Source: a virus
Reading direction: 5' to 3' (one strand)
DNA length: 25,888 nucleotides
Virus record (IMG/VR): IMGVR_UViG_3300022214_000017
Coordinates: 1 to 25,888 of that record
This document shows, in pieces, positions 7,120 through 14,809 of the stretch. The position numbers and the translations under genes were made by a program. Under the pieces are notes generated by a model that worked only from the letters and a program-made list of their open reading frames with translations, ran no database searches and was not told the DNA's origin. Numbering within the stretch: position 1 is the first letter of the stretch; every line of letters starts with the position of its first letter.

Positions 7120-7306
7120 TATCTTCAATAAAAAGAAGAAAGAATCAAATAAAGAGTTCTTTGCAACAGTTGGATACTCTTATATAGTAGAGTGCAAACG
7201 TAATCGTGAATTCAGACGTAAGATGGAGAAAACCGATTTCGGAAAAGCGACAAAGAAATACCTTATTGATACATTTGGAGAAGATGCCAACACCGAAAAA
7301 GACTGA
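7091..7306 (+). CDS. small basic hypothetical protein, 71 aa
   Basis: Unrecognised. Very basic N-terminus (MRKLIQRITNIFNKKKKESNK) with a short amphipathic stretch, then a helical body ending DTFGEDANTEKD. It overlaps the upstream gene by 29 bp and the HAD gene downstream by 23 bp, typical of packed phage genes. The basic amphipathic start could bind nucleic acid or membrane. Confidence 0.5.
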   Translation: MRKLIQRITNIFNKKKKESNKEFFATVGYSYIVECKRNREFRRKMEKTDFGKATKKYLIDTFGEDANTEKD

Positions 7307-7709
7307 GACTAGAGAAGAATGGATTGACAGATGCATGAGTGATCAGGAAAGTATTGATACTTATCCTGAAGAGACTCAACGATTCGCTGTCTGTTCCTAT
7401 AAATGGGAGCAATTTGAACCTATTAGACATATATCGTTTGATTATGATGGGGTTCTAACTTCAAAGAAAGGAATGGATTTAGCTTTAAAGATGAGGAATA
7501 AAGGCCATGTGCTATACATCATTTCAGCTAGACAGTCAAAGATTCTTATGAAGCATAAAGCAGAGATTCTCGGTATCCCAATGTCTAAGGTATATGCTAC
7601 GGGATCAAATGCTGCAAAGGTTCAGACAGTGTTAAAGCTGAAGACAATGCACTACGATAATAATCAAGCTGTAGTTCGTGAGTTAGGTAAATTTGGAAAG
7701 TTACTATAA
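7284..7709 (+). CDS. HAD-superfamily phosphatase with phage RCMSD-type N-terminal motif
   Basis: Likely a small metal-dependent phosphatase. Residues 1-36 carry PKKTETREEWIDRCMSD and RFAVC, a motif recalled from the N-termini of several phage structural proteins (usually P-x-P-x-x-x-E-x-x-x-x-F-I-x-R-C-M). Residues 49-141 form a HAD core: DYDGVLT (nucleophile D53, acid D55), IISA as motif II, a conserved-type Lys near 112 and HYDNN (D125) as motif IV. No cap domain fits at 141 aa. I start at the ATG at 7284, which begins at the motif, rather than the open frame's 7206. It lies one base before terminase small subunit, so it may act on DNA ends or nucleotides; substrate unknown. Confidence 0.65.
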   Translation: MPTPKKTETREEWIDRCMSDQESIDTYPEETQRFAVCSYKWEQFEPIRHISFDYDGVLTSKKGMDLALKMRNKGHVLYIISARQSKILMKHKAEILGIPMSKVYATGSNAAKVQTVLKLKTMHYDNNQAVVRELGKFGKLL

Positions 7710-7710
7710 G

Positions 7711-8115
7711 ATGAATAAACATAGAAATATTGATACAGATAGACTGACTGAAATAGCTTTAGAGTATTGTGATGAATGTATTGAAAATCATAATGAAGTA
7801 GCTACAGGATCAGGAAAGATAGTTCAGGTTAGAGATAGACATATCCCTACTATAAAGTATTTCTTGCTCCATTGGATTAGAAGAACTCACCCTGAATTCT
7901 ATATGCTTAAAAGAACTCAATTTTATGGAGCTTTAAGGGATGAAAACCATCCTTTATCGAACACTATAAAAAGCCTTGATGAAGATTTTAAGGCATTAGC
8001 AGAGGATATTGTAGCGAATGAAGGCAAGGGTATATTTTATGCGAAGAATCGTTTAGGAATGCATGACAGGCAGCAGCTTGAAACGAAGAATGTAGAGAAG
8101 TTCGATTTTGAATGA
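7711..8115 (+). CDS. terminase small subunit
   Basis: Probably recognises phage DNA and loads the packaging motor. The 134-aa product has a helical N-terminal half with RDRHIPTIKYFLLHWIRRTHPEF (DNA-binding-like) and a C-terminal FYAKNRLGMHDRQQLETKN, an ending I associate with Bacteroidota phage small terminases. Strongest support is position: an ATGA overlap with the large subunit. The ATG at 7711, one base after the HAD stop, is preferred over 7693, which would overlap the upstream gene. Confidence 0.75.
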   Translation: MNKHRNIDTDRLTEIALEYCDECIENHNEVATGSGKIVQVRDRHIPTIKYFLLHWIRRTHPEFYMLKRTQFYGALRDENHPLSNTIKSLDEDFKALAEDIVANEGKGIFYAKNRLGMHDRQQLETKNVEKFDFE

Positions 8116-9311
8116 GTACAATAAAGGGATATAAGCCCCATGATAATCAGCGCTTAATTCATAACAGCATCAATTCAGACGATGCTAAGTATTATGTTCT
8201 TTGCATTGGTCGACAGTTTGGTAAGACAATGCTCTGTATTAATCAGAATCTATATTGGGCCATAAATGATAAAGGGTCTAATATTGGATGGGTATCTCCT
8301 ATTTATAAGCAATCAAAAAGGGTTTACTCTGAACTAAAGAAAGCAACTTTAAGAAGTGGTCTATTTACCTACAATGATTCAGAGCTAATGATTAGAGGAT
8401 TCGATTCCACTATCACATTCTTTTCGGCTGAACGGCCTGATAATATCAGAGGTAATACCTTCGATTATTTGGTATGCGATGAGTTCGACTTCATGAAGGC
8501 CAATATTTGGGAAGAGATCCTTCAGCCAACTGTACTAGTCAAGGGCAAGAAGGTGGTATTTATCTCAACTCCTAAAGGAAAGCGCATGATGTACAGGCTA
8601 TCCTTGCTTAGACATCAAGATGATCGGTACAGATACTTCAAATTTACTTCCTACGATAACCCAATGATTGATCCCAGAGAGATTGATTCCATTAAATCAA
8701 CTGTACCTGACCACATCTTTAGACAGGAATACCTAGCTGAGTTCATCGATGGAGCTTCCGGGCTATTTAAGAACATCAGGGAATCAATTGGAACAGCTGA
8801 GCAAAGAGGTAAGATTTATGGAGGCCTCGATATAGGTAGAGCGGATGACTATACTGTACTAACCATTGGAACAAAGGAAGGCGGTATCTTGACAGTTCAA
8901 CGCTGGAGGCATGACGAATGGAGTAGTATCATTGATAAGGTAGCTAAAGTGATAAAGGAATATGGAGCTGTTACCTATGTCGAGGTGAATAATCAAGGGG
9001 ATGTATTTTATGAGATGCTCAGAAAGAAGGTGGGTAACCTTATAGAGCCATTCACCACTACATCGAAGAGCAAGCCTATAATGATAGAGGATCTAGCTGT
9101 ATCGTTTGAACAGTTCGAGCTATTAATCCCAAATGAGGAATACCTGATAGATGAGCTTGAAGCGTTTACCTATGTGTTTGATCCTAAAACTCGCCATGTA
9201 AAGTATTCAGCTCCTGAAGGTATTCACGATGACTGCGTTATGAGCATGGCATTATATAACCAAGCCAGGAAGCATTTAGCTATGAGAGGTAGATACTTTG
9301 CTAGTATATAA
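8112..9311 (+). CDS. terL: terminase large subunit (packaging ATPase and nuclease)
   Basis: Pumps DNA into the prohead and cuts it. ATPase domain: Walker A CIGRQFGKT (31-39), Walker B YLVCDEFDF (D123, E124) and the coupling motif STPKG (152-156). Nuclease domain: GGLDIGRADD (D240), YVEVNN (E291) and HDDCVMSMAL (D373, D374), the three acidic clusters of the RNase H-like fold. Length 399 aa is near the short end for TerL but all motifs are present. Coupled by ATGA to the small subunit. Confidence 0.95.
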   Translation: MSTIKGYKPHDNQRLIHNSINSDDAKYYVLCIGRQFGKTMLCINQNLYWAINDKGSNIGWVSPIYKQSKRVYSELKKATLRSGLFTYNDSELMIRGFDSTITFFSAERPDNIRGNTFDYLVCDEFDFMKANIWEEILQPTVLVKGKKVVFISTPKGKRMMYRLSLLRHQDDRYRYFKFTSYDNPMIDPREIDSIKSTVPDHIFRQEYLAEFIDGASGLFKNIRESIGTAEQRGKIYGGLDIGRADDYTVLTIGTKEGGILTVQRWRHDEWSSIIDKVAKVIKEYGAVTYVEVNNQGDVFYEMLRKKVGNLIEPFTTTSKSKPIMIEDLAVSFEQFELLIPNEEYLIDELEAFTYVFDPKTRHVKYSAPEGIHDDCVMSMALYNQARKHLAMRGRYFASI

Positions 9312-9363
9312 TTAGTATATTTAAAAAAGAATAATAATAAAAGTAATAATAAAGAAGAATAAG

Positions 9364-9381
9364 TACTAAACCGATTTAGTA
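9364..9381 (+). promoter_or_regulatory. hairpin directly before a start codon in an AT-rich spacer
   Basis: TACTAAA-CCGA-TTTAGTA is a perfect 7-bp stem with a 4-base loop ending one base before the ATG at 9382, so it occludes the ribosome entry region. It closes a 70-bp spacer (9312-9381) of simple AAT/AAG-rich DNA after terL, one of the longer gaps here. Role unknown; translational control or an operator are options. Confidence 0.4.
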
Positions 9382-10026
9382 ATGGAATATAAACTCCCAA
9401 AGAAAGCTATTGATTTAAGAATTAATCATTTTAATCATATGGTTAATGTGGACCTTGAAAGGTTGGTCACTCCAATAGATAGAGCTGATTTCGTCGCTGA
9501 CTTTCTAGGTATCTCAAGAAAGAAGGCCTATACCTTTGATGCTAAATCAATCATTGAGATGTCTAATCACATCATCGATTTATACGCTGATATTCATGTG
9601 GGTAATCCTCCAAAGGAGATAACGTTAAACGGTACTATCTACGAGCTTGTGAATCCTGAGAAGGTAGGGGTTGGATGGCATGCTGACTTCTCAAAGATGG
9701 ATATCAATAGAGATCCCATTCAATTAGCTTGTATGTTCTATTTTCCAAAGGGTGCAATATATGGAGATGTCGATGAGAATGATAATCTAATCAATCCTAT
9801 TAAAAGTAGATATAACGATATTGGAGATCATATGCCATTGCAAGTATTTTTGGAGGCGTCTGCTTTTTTTTTGCGAAAAATAGAGCAATCGATGAGGCTA
9901 TCAATGGTAAAAAGAAAGTCGATGGAAAGAACAATAAAGATACTAAGCCGAATAGGTTTGCGTGGGAAGAGACCTTCGACCTTATCGCAAAAGAATACTA
10001 TGGAGGAGACTGGAATAAAGCAATGA
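9382..10026 (+). CDS. putative tail-assembly chaperone, unshifted frame (short form)
   Basis: Zero-frame reading of 214 aa. The first 164 codons, through LEASAFF at the T9 run, look like a normal folded protein (PPKEITLNGTIYELVNPEK, then DINRDPIQLACMFYFPKG, then GDHMPLQVFLEASAFF). That layout suggests a gpG-like tail-assembly chaperone that would fold around the tape-measure protein. After the run, the zero frame carries on for 50 codons with unusual codons (CGA, TCG, CTA, AGC) and no sensible protein pattern before a stop at 10024. The main coding frame therefore switches here. If the frame changes only part of the time, this is the major short product with a meaningless tail. Confidence 0.6.
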   Translation: MEYKLPKKAIDLRINHFNHMVNVDLERLVTPIDRADFVADFLGISRKKAYTFDAKSIIEMSNHIIDLYADIHVGNPPKEITLNGTIYELVNPEKVGVGWHADFSKMDINRDPIQLACMFYFPKGAIYGDVDENDNLINPIKSRYNDIGDHMPLQVFLEASAFFLRKIEQSMRLSMVKRKSMERTIKILSRIGLRGKRPSTLSQKNTMEETGIKQ

Positions 10027-10115
10027 GATTAAACATTTATGCATTCAGTCACCGGATGAAGTTCATTACACATAAGACAAAGAAGGAACTCACACAAGTA
10101 AAGAGGAGAAGATGA
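9382..10115 (+). CDS. putative tail-assembly chaperone, -1 frameshifted long form
   Basis: Composite of 9382-9873 in frame and 9873-10115 after a -1 shift, about 244 aa. The shifted part reads AKNRAIDEAINGKKK, a linker, then FAWEETFDLIAKEYYGGDWN and AFSHRMKFITHKTKKE, with ordinary codon use and no stop until TGA at 10113-10115, which overlaps the next start as ATGA. That overlap and the codon use show the shifted frame is genuinely coding. A gpG/gpGT pair is the best analogy: a short chaperone plus a frameshifted version with a C-terminal extension. The gene is not next to the tape measure here, which is unusual. A sequencing error in the T run is the main alternative; in that case this is simply the one true product. 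Confidence 0.65.
9864..9873 (+). other. slippery run (T9 then G) for -1 frameshift or polymerase slippage
   Basis: Nine T (9864-9872) then G. In the zero frame it reads GCT TTT TTT TTG, so T-TTT-TTT and T-TTT-TTG are both X-XXY-YYZ heptamers that permit a -1 slip. Nine identical bases would also allow RNA polymerase slippage. The reading frame changes by exactly -1 here. Confidence 0.6.
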
Positions 10116-10309
10116 GATACTATATTATTCATATAGGTAAAAATATGGAGGGATTAGCTAGAATATGCGCTGCTGATATCTCAGCTGAAGGTGACTCTTA
10201 TATAATGTATTACAACGATGATCCTTACTACTTAAGCATTGAGGAAGTAGACTATGATATCTTTGTTAATAATCATGTTATAGCATCAAATAAAATAAAT
10301 TTCAATTGA
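10112..10309 (+). CDS. small hypothetical protein, 65 aa
   Basis: Unrecognised. Acidic and Tyr-rich (IMYYNDDPYYLSIEEVDYD), probably a small beta protein. Its ATG overlaps the stop of the frameshifted chaperone form and its stop overlaps the next start (TTGA), so it is coupled both ways. Position suggests a head-tail or tail assembly part. Confidence 0.65.
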   Translation: MRYYIIHIGKNMEGLARICAADISAEGDSYIMYYNDDPYYLSIEEVDYDIFVNNHVIASNKINFN

Positions 10310-10881
10310 CTGAGGCTGAAATCATAGCGAAGGTTTCCAATTTAGGTACAGCGAAGGATATTCTTGAGGGTGATCCTTCCTCTCCATTGGCCACATTGCT
10401 TCAGGACTTGATTCAGGATGTAACCGATCAGCTTGTACAGAGTTTGGCCGATTACGATGTCATGGCAAGTGGTAACTTGATGCAGAGCATTAAACCAACG
10501 GATGCAGCATATCTGGAGGGTGATGTTTTATCAGTTCATATTACAGCTCCATTCTATTGGAAGTTTGTTAATGAAGGGGTTAATGGTACTGAGGTAAACA
10601 GAGGCGCACCTTCATGGGGGCAACAAGCTCCACAGGATAGATCATTTCATGTCAATATTATGGATTGGGTAAGAAATAGAGGTATTACTTTACCTGAGCA
10701 GTTTCAAACTTATGATTCTTTTGCATGGGCCATAATGAAGAACATCGAAAAGAAAGGTCAGCAGAAGAGGCCATTCTTTACAGATGTGGTAAATGATAAG
10801 CTATTTGATGCACTTACAGCACCCATCTCTACTCTAATAGGTAGAGCAATAACTATTAAAATAATTGAACCTTACAAATAA
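10306..10881 (+). CDS. HK97 gp10-like neck / tail-completion protein
   Basis: Likely joins the head connector to the tail. The 191-aa product contains ASGNLMQSI, then YWKFVNEGVNGTEVNRGAPSWG, DWVRNRGI, DSFAWAIMKNIEKKG and KRPFFTDV. This order is typical of HK97-gp10-like/virion morphogenesis proteins: an N-terminal helix pair, a YxxFVExG-type strand, then the RPFF closing motif. The start is TTG at 10306, forming a TTGA overlap with the upstream stop; the next in-frame ATG is about 150 bases on and would remove the N-terminal helices. Confidence 0.75.
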   Translation: MTEAEIIAKVSNLGTAKDILEGDPSSPLATLLQDLIQDVTDQLVQSLADYDVMASGNLMQSIKPTDAAYLEGDVLSVHITAPFYWKFVNEGVNGTEVNRGAPSWGQQAPQDRSFHVNIMDWVRNRGITLPEQFQTYDSFAWAIMKNIEKKGQQKRPFFTDVVNDKLFDALTAPISTLIGRAITIKIIEPYK

Positions 10882-12032
10882 TGGCGGTAAGTATAACACA
10901 ATTTCCTGGAGACTATTCATTTAGTGATAATCCGATTACTTATGTATTCTCATCAACTCAAACAGCTCAGGCCAATTTCAGCTTCATTGTTAAGACTTAT
11001 TATAATGATTCGATAGTATCTGAAGATAGAGTATTCCCTGAAAGTGGTACATCTGGCCACATTGATATCAGCCCGATCATAAAGAATCTATTGAATAAGC
11101 CCGTTATAAATAATTCAATCTATTCGGAAGCTGGTATATCAGGCAATGTAAAAATTAACGTAACTGAGAATTATGGTAATCCTCCTGTGAATCAGGCTAC
11201 ATTGACCAGTACTAATATTCCAATAATCAAAGGATGCCTATCTGACCGTTCATTCATTGACTATCAGACTTCACCAAGTGAGTATATTGTAACTACATTT
11301 GGAGCAAATTTCATGACTCCATTACATGACTTACAAACATCGTTTAAGGTATATAAGGAAAGAAATGCTCCGTTTATACTGCAAGGCATTCAAGGCAATG
11401 TAGCTGCTGATTTAACTATTGAGCTATGCGATTCAGTTGGTGTAATAGATACCTTTACAGATACTCAAACTTATAAGATAGCTCAGATAAATATAACTGA
11501 TTCATTGCTTGAGACAGATTGCGGATTTGATCCATTGGATATACAAGCTGCCGAGTATGTAGTGGTAACTTTAGAAAATGCAATCTTTACTGTTTACCTT
11601 TATGATCAGGACTGCTCAGACTATCCTTCGACTCTTCAATGGATAAATGAATTCGGGAGCTGGGATAGCTTTATCTTTGCTCATAACCTAATCAAGTCTG
11701 GAGATGTAACTGAGCGTACCTATACAAAGAAGTTCGGTCAATGGGATAGTTCCGATTACATTTATGATTTAAATGATTCAGGTAATATCAGAGTAGGAAC
11801 TCAGCAGATTGACAAGATGACAATCTATACTGATTGGATAACTGAAGATCAGCAGCACTTCCTTACCACATTATATAAATCCCCTCGCCATTTCTTATAT
11901 TTGGGTACAGATGTATTCAATGTAAAGCTGAATAGTAATCAGTTTACCTTTGCTCAACAGAGATATGAGGAAGAGGTAACAGAAGCGGTTGAGCTTCAGA
12001 TAGTGAATAACAATAACGGCATATCGTTATGA
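10881..12032 (+). CDS. tail / baseplate structural protein, 383 aa
   Basis: Probable tail-tip component. The product is beta-rich and has TLQWINEFGSWDSFIF (about residues 250-265), a Trp/Phe-rich motif recalled from Bacteroidota phage and prophage structural proteins; later DWITEDQQHFLTTLYKSP is helical. No transmembrane or enzymatic motif. It starts by a one-base overlap (TAATG) and is coupled by ATGA to an even larger tail protein, so the two likely build one assembly. Distal-tail (Dit-like) is a reasonable guess, not proven. Confidence 0.6.
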   Translation: MAVSITQFPGDYSFSDNPITYVFSSTQTAQANFSFIVKTYYNDSIVSEDRVFPESGTSGHIDISPIIKNLLNKPVINNSIYSEAGISGNVKINVTENYGNPPVNQATLTSTNIPIIKGCLSDRSFIDYQTSPSEYIVTTFGANFMTPLHDLQTSFKVYKERNAPFILQGIQGNVAADLTIELCDSVGVIDTFTDTQTYKIAQINITDSLLETDCGFDPLDIQAAEYVVVTLENAIFTVYLYDQDCSDYPSTLQWINEFGSWDSFIFAHNLIKSGDVTERTYTKKFGQWDSSDYIYDLNDSGNIRVGTQQIDKMTIYTDWITEDQQHFLTTLYKSPRHFLYLGTDVFNVKLNSNQFTFAQQRYEEEVTEAVELQIVNNNNGISL

Positions 12033-14299
12033 CAGATGAACTGAAAACATATGATGGATTTTCGCTTGATTTGTTTGAGGCCATTCCTGTTCCGATATCA
12101 TTTTCTATCTCAGATATAAAAGATCCGACAAAGAGAAAGCAATCATTCAGTAAGCAAGTAGATCTCCCAGATACGATGAACAACAATGCATTCTTTCAGG
12201 GTGTATTCTCAATGACATCTACAGATAACGCTATCAACTTTGATGCTACAGCGAAAGCTCCTATCAGGCTATTCAAAAGAGGTGTTCAGGTATTGGATGG
12301 GGTAATGAAGCTCAACAAGGTATCAGCTATAAATGGTATTTTAAAATATAATGTAACTATCCTATCTGATAATGCTGATATATTTCAGCTTCTTACTCAG
12401 GTGAGTTTGAATGAGCTTGACTGGTCAGCTTATAACCATACATTAACGAGGACCAATATAAAAAATTCATGGGTATCAACAGCCGGAACGGGATACTACT
12501 ATCCACTAATTGAGAGAGGGTTAGGGAGGCCGGGTAACTTGATATGGAGAACTATTGATTTTGTGCCTTATGTTTACCTTTACGAATGCCTGGAGAAATG
12601 TTTTGAGTATATCGGCATCACATGGGAGAGTAACTTTTTAGAAAGCTCTCGATTCAAGAATATACTTTTCGGCTTTGGTGGCGGTGACATTAAAAGCGTA
12701 GCTCCATCTGTACTGAATCAGAGATTGATTAACTTAGATAATGGTATATATACAGAAGTTATAAACTATGTTTATTTCGGCACTCAATTTTATCAGTTAA
12801 ATGTATTAAATCCCTTTAATGATAGCACATTTACTTACACTATGTCTCAGGATTTGTTAAGCCAATGGGATGATGGAACTATTACTATTGCTGAGAGTGG
12901 AGCTTATAATCTAACCATAACGGGGATTCTTGATTATGTGGTAAATTATGGATCAATGACTTTTCAACAAGTTCAGAATCCTTATATTTTCGTTTACAAG
13001 AATGGGGTATTTATTCAATCAATAAAGACTGCATCCCAATGGTCAACAGTTGATAACGGAGTATTCAATTATAATACTGATAACTCTTTTAATTTTAATG
13101 CTCAAAGTGGGGATTTAATTACATTTAGATTATTTTCAGGAAGTGTTTTAGCTCAATTTGGGAATGAGCCTGATCCAGTTACCTTAGATTTAACAACGAA
13201 TACTAATTTCACTATTGATCTCAATTGCATTGATACAATGATTAGTGATGGAGATACAGTTGATTTAACTGTATTTGTGCCTCAGATGCGCTGTGATGAA
13301 TTCCTATTATCATGTATCCGACAATTTAATCTATATGTAGGTGAAATTGATTCAGATAACAGCGTGAGAATTGAGCCATTAATAGATTACTACCTACAAA
13401 CAAATCAATCTACTGATATAACTCCATTGGTTGATCATAGTAAGACAATTGAAACTAAACCAACAGCGAATGATTACGCTAAAAAACTGACTTGGAAGTT
13501 TAAAGATGTCAATGATTATGACAATGAAAAGTATATCCAAAAATGGGAGGAGCCTTATGGGGATTATTCATTCATTCAGGGAAGCTATTATGCCAAAGGT
13601 GAGCAGAAAACAGAACTAGCATGGGGTACAGTTATCCCTTATCAGTTAGCTCCGGGTATCTTAGCTCCTCGATTCATTAAGATAGATGGGGGAATAATCA
13701 AACCAAATACAGGACCAGCTAGAATAATGTTTCGTAATGGGCAAAAGCCAGGAAGCATTGTACTTAGAGATACAGATACAACAACATCTGAAACAGTTAC
13801 TTCCTATCCTTGTGTTCATCACTTTGACGATTGGGAAGATCCTGATATGGATTTAAATTTCAAGCTAGTTAATGAAGTATTTTATACAGCCACAGTTGCT
13901 ACAACTACTAACAGCTATTCAGAGTATTATTCTCAGTTCATTACCGAGATGACATCTCCAGCTGGAGCTATTTGGATGCTATCTGTTAAGTGGGATGAGT
14001 ACGATGTAAAGAATAGAGACTGGAGAAGGTTGCTGATGATCGATGGAGCTTTGTTCAGATTGAATGAGATAAAGGAATTCTCAGCAGATGTATCCCCGAC
14101 AACTGAGATAGAGTTAGTTAAGGTACTGAGAGCTAATAAGCGAAGCACAATTAAAGTAATAACGGATAGACTTCCTCCGGGAATAATATTTGATGATCCT
14201 CCAATAGCATCCCCTCCAGGTAATACAGCTCCTGATGTGGGAGTAATAGGATCACCGCCAAGAAATAAAGGATTATATACATCAATAATAAGAGGATAA
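12029..14299 (+). CDS. large tail / baseplate hub-like protein, 756 aa
   Basis: Probable tail-tip or baseplate hub protein. The N-terminal ~120 residues, with VPISFSISDIKDPTKRKQ, FSKQVDLPDT, then APIRLFKRGVQVLDG and YNVTILSDNADIF, form a block I recall as conserved in large tail proteins of Bacteroidota phages. The middle is beta-rich with many Asn/Ser/Thr. The end is Pro-rich (PPGIIFDDPPIASPPGN, then GSPPRNKG), possibly a flexible tether. No hydrolase motif was seen. Coupled by ATGA to the upstream tail gene. Confidence 0.6.
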   Translation: MTDELKTYDGFSLDLFEAIPVPISFSISDIKDPTKRKQSFSKQVDLPDTMNNNAFFQGVFSMTSTDNAINFDATAKAPIRLFKRGVQVLDGVMKLNKVSAINGILKYNVTILSDNADIFQLLTQVSLNELDWSAYNHTLTRTNIKNSWVSTAGTGYYYPLIERGLGRPGNLIWRTIDFVPYVYLYECLEKCFEYIGITWESNFLESSRFKNILFGFGGGDIKSVAPSVLNQRLINLDNGIYTEVINYVYFGTQFYQLNVLNPFNDSTFTYTMSQDLLSQWDDGTITIAESGAYNLTITGILDYVVNYGSMTFQQVQNPYIFVYKNGVFIQSIKTASQWSTVDNGVFNYNTDNSFNFNAQSGDLITFRLFSGSVLAQFGNEPDPVTLDLTTNTNFTIDLNCIDTMISDGDTVDLTVFVPQMRCDEFLLSCIRQFNLYVGEIDSDNSVRIEPLIDYYLQTNQSTDITPLVDHSKTIETKPTANDYAKKLTWKFKDVNDYDNEKYIQKWEEPYGDYSFIQGSYYAKGEQKTELAWGTVIPYQLAPGILAPRFIKIDGGIIKPNTGPARIMFRNGQKPGSIVLRDTDTTTSETVTSYPCVHHFDDWEDPDMDLNFKLVNEVFYTATVATTTNSYSEYYSQFITEMTSPAGAIWMLSVKWDEYDVKNRDWRRLLMIDGALFRLNEIKEFSADVSPTTEIELVKVLRANKRSTIKVITDRLPPGIIFDDPPIASPPGNTAPDVGVIGSPPRNKGLYTSIIRG

Positions 14300-14302
14300 A
14301 TT

Positions 14303-14806
14303 ATGAGCTGCGATAGATATGCTAGAATGATTATTAAAACAGGGCAAGGATTACCAACTATTCCAGTATCTGCTGACCATAGAAATGGAGATTGGATAGA
14401 TACTGATATATACGAAGGTGAGCAGTATCAAGATACAGATACGGGATTGGTTTATACTAGATGGTTTACAGATATTGTATTGGTAGGTAGCTCTTCAAAT
14501 ATTTCTACTCAACATTTATTAGTTAGTCAGACTTCGACCAATGCGCCAACTGCGACACAATTTGAGGACAATATAGGAGGAGGTACTTGGGCCTATATAG
14601 GTGTAGGAAGTTACACTCTCACAAATGTAGGAGCTTTTCCATCAGGTAAGACTTCTTTAATAGTCAATAATGGAATTAAAAATGGTTGGATAAGAGCTTA
14701 CAGAGCATCTGATGATGTGATTACAGTACTTACTTTCAATACTTCATTTGTTGCTTCAGATGGAGTTCTTGATCAAACTGCTTTAATAATTAAAGTAATT
14801 CCTTGA
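14303..14806 (+). CDS. tail-associated protein, 167 aa
   Basis: Possible tail-tip or receptor-contact protein. The N-terminal block DHRNGDWIDTDIYEGEQYQD then TDTGLVYTR matches a short module I associate with Bacteroidota phage tail-fibre starts. The rest is Gly/Ser/Thr-rich beta sequence (GGGTWAYIGVGSYTLTNVG), like a fibre domain. It follows the hub-like gene by three bases and precedes the tape measure, consistent with a tail-tip part. Confidence 0.55.
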   Translation: MSCDRYARMIIKTGQGLPTIPVSADHRNGDWIDTDIYEGEQYQDTDTGLVYTRWFTDIVLVGSSSNISTQHLLVSQTSTNAPTATQFEDNIGGGTWAYIGVGSYTLTNVGAFPSGKTSLIVNNGIKNGWIRAYRASDDVITVLTFNTSFVASDGVLDQTALIIKVIP

Positions 14807-14809
14807 TAA

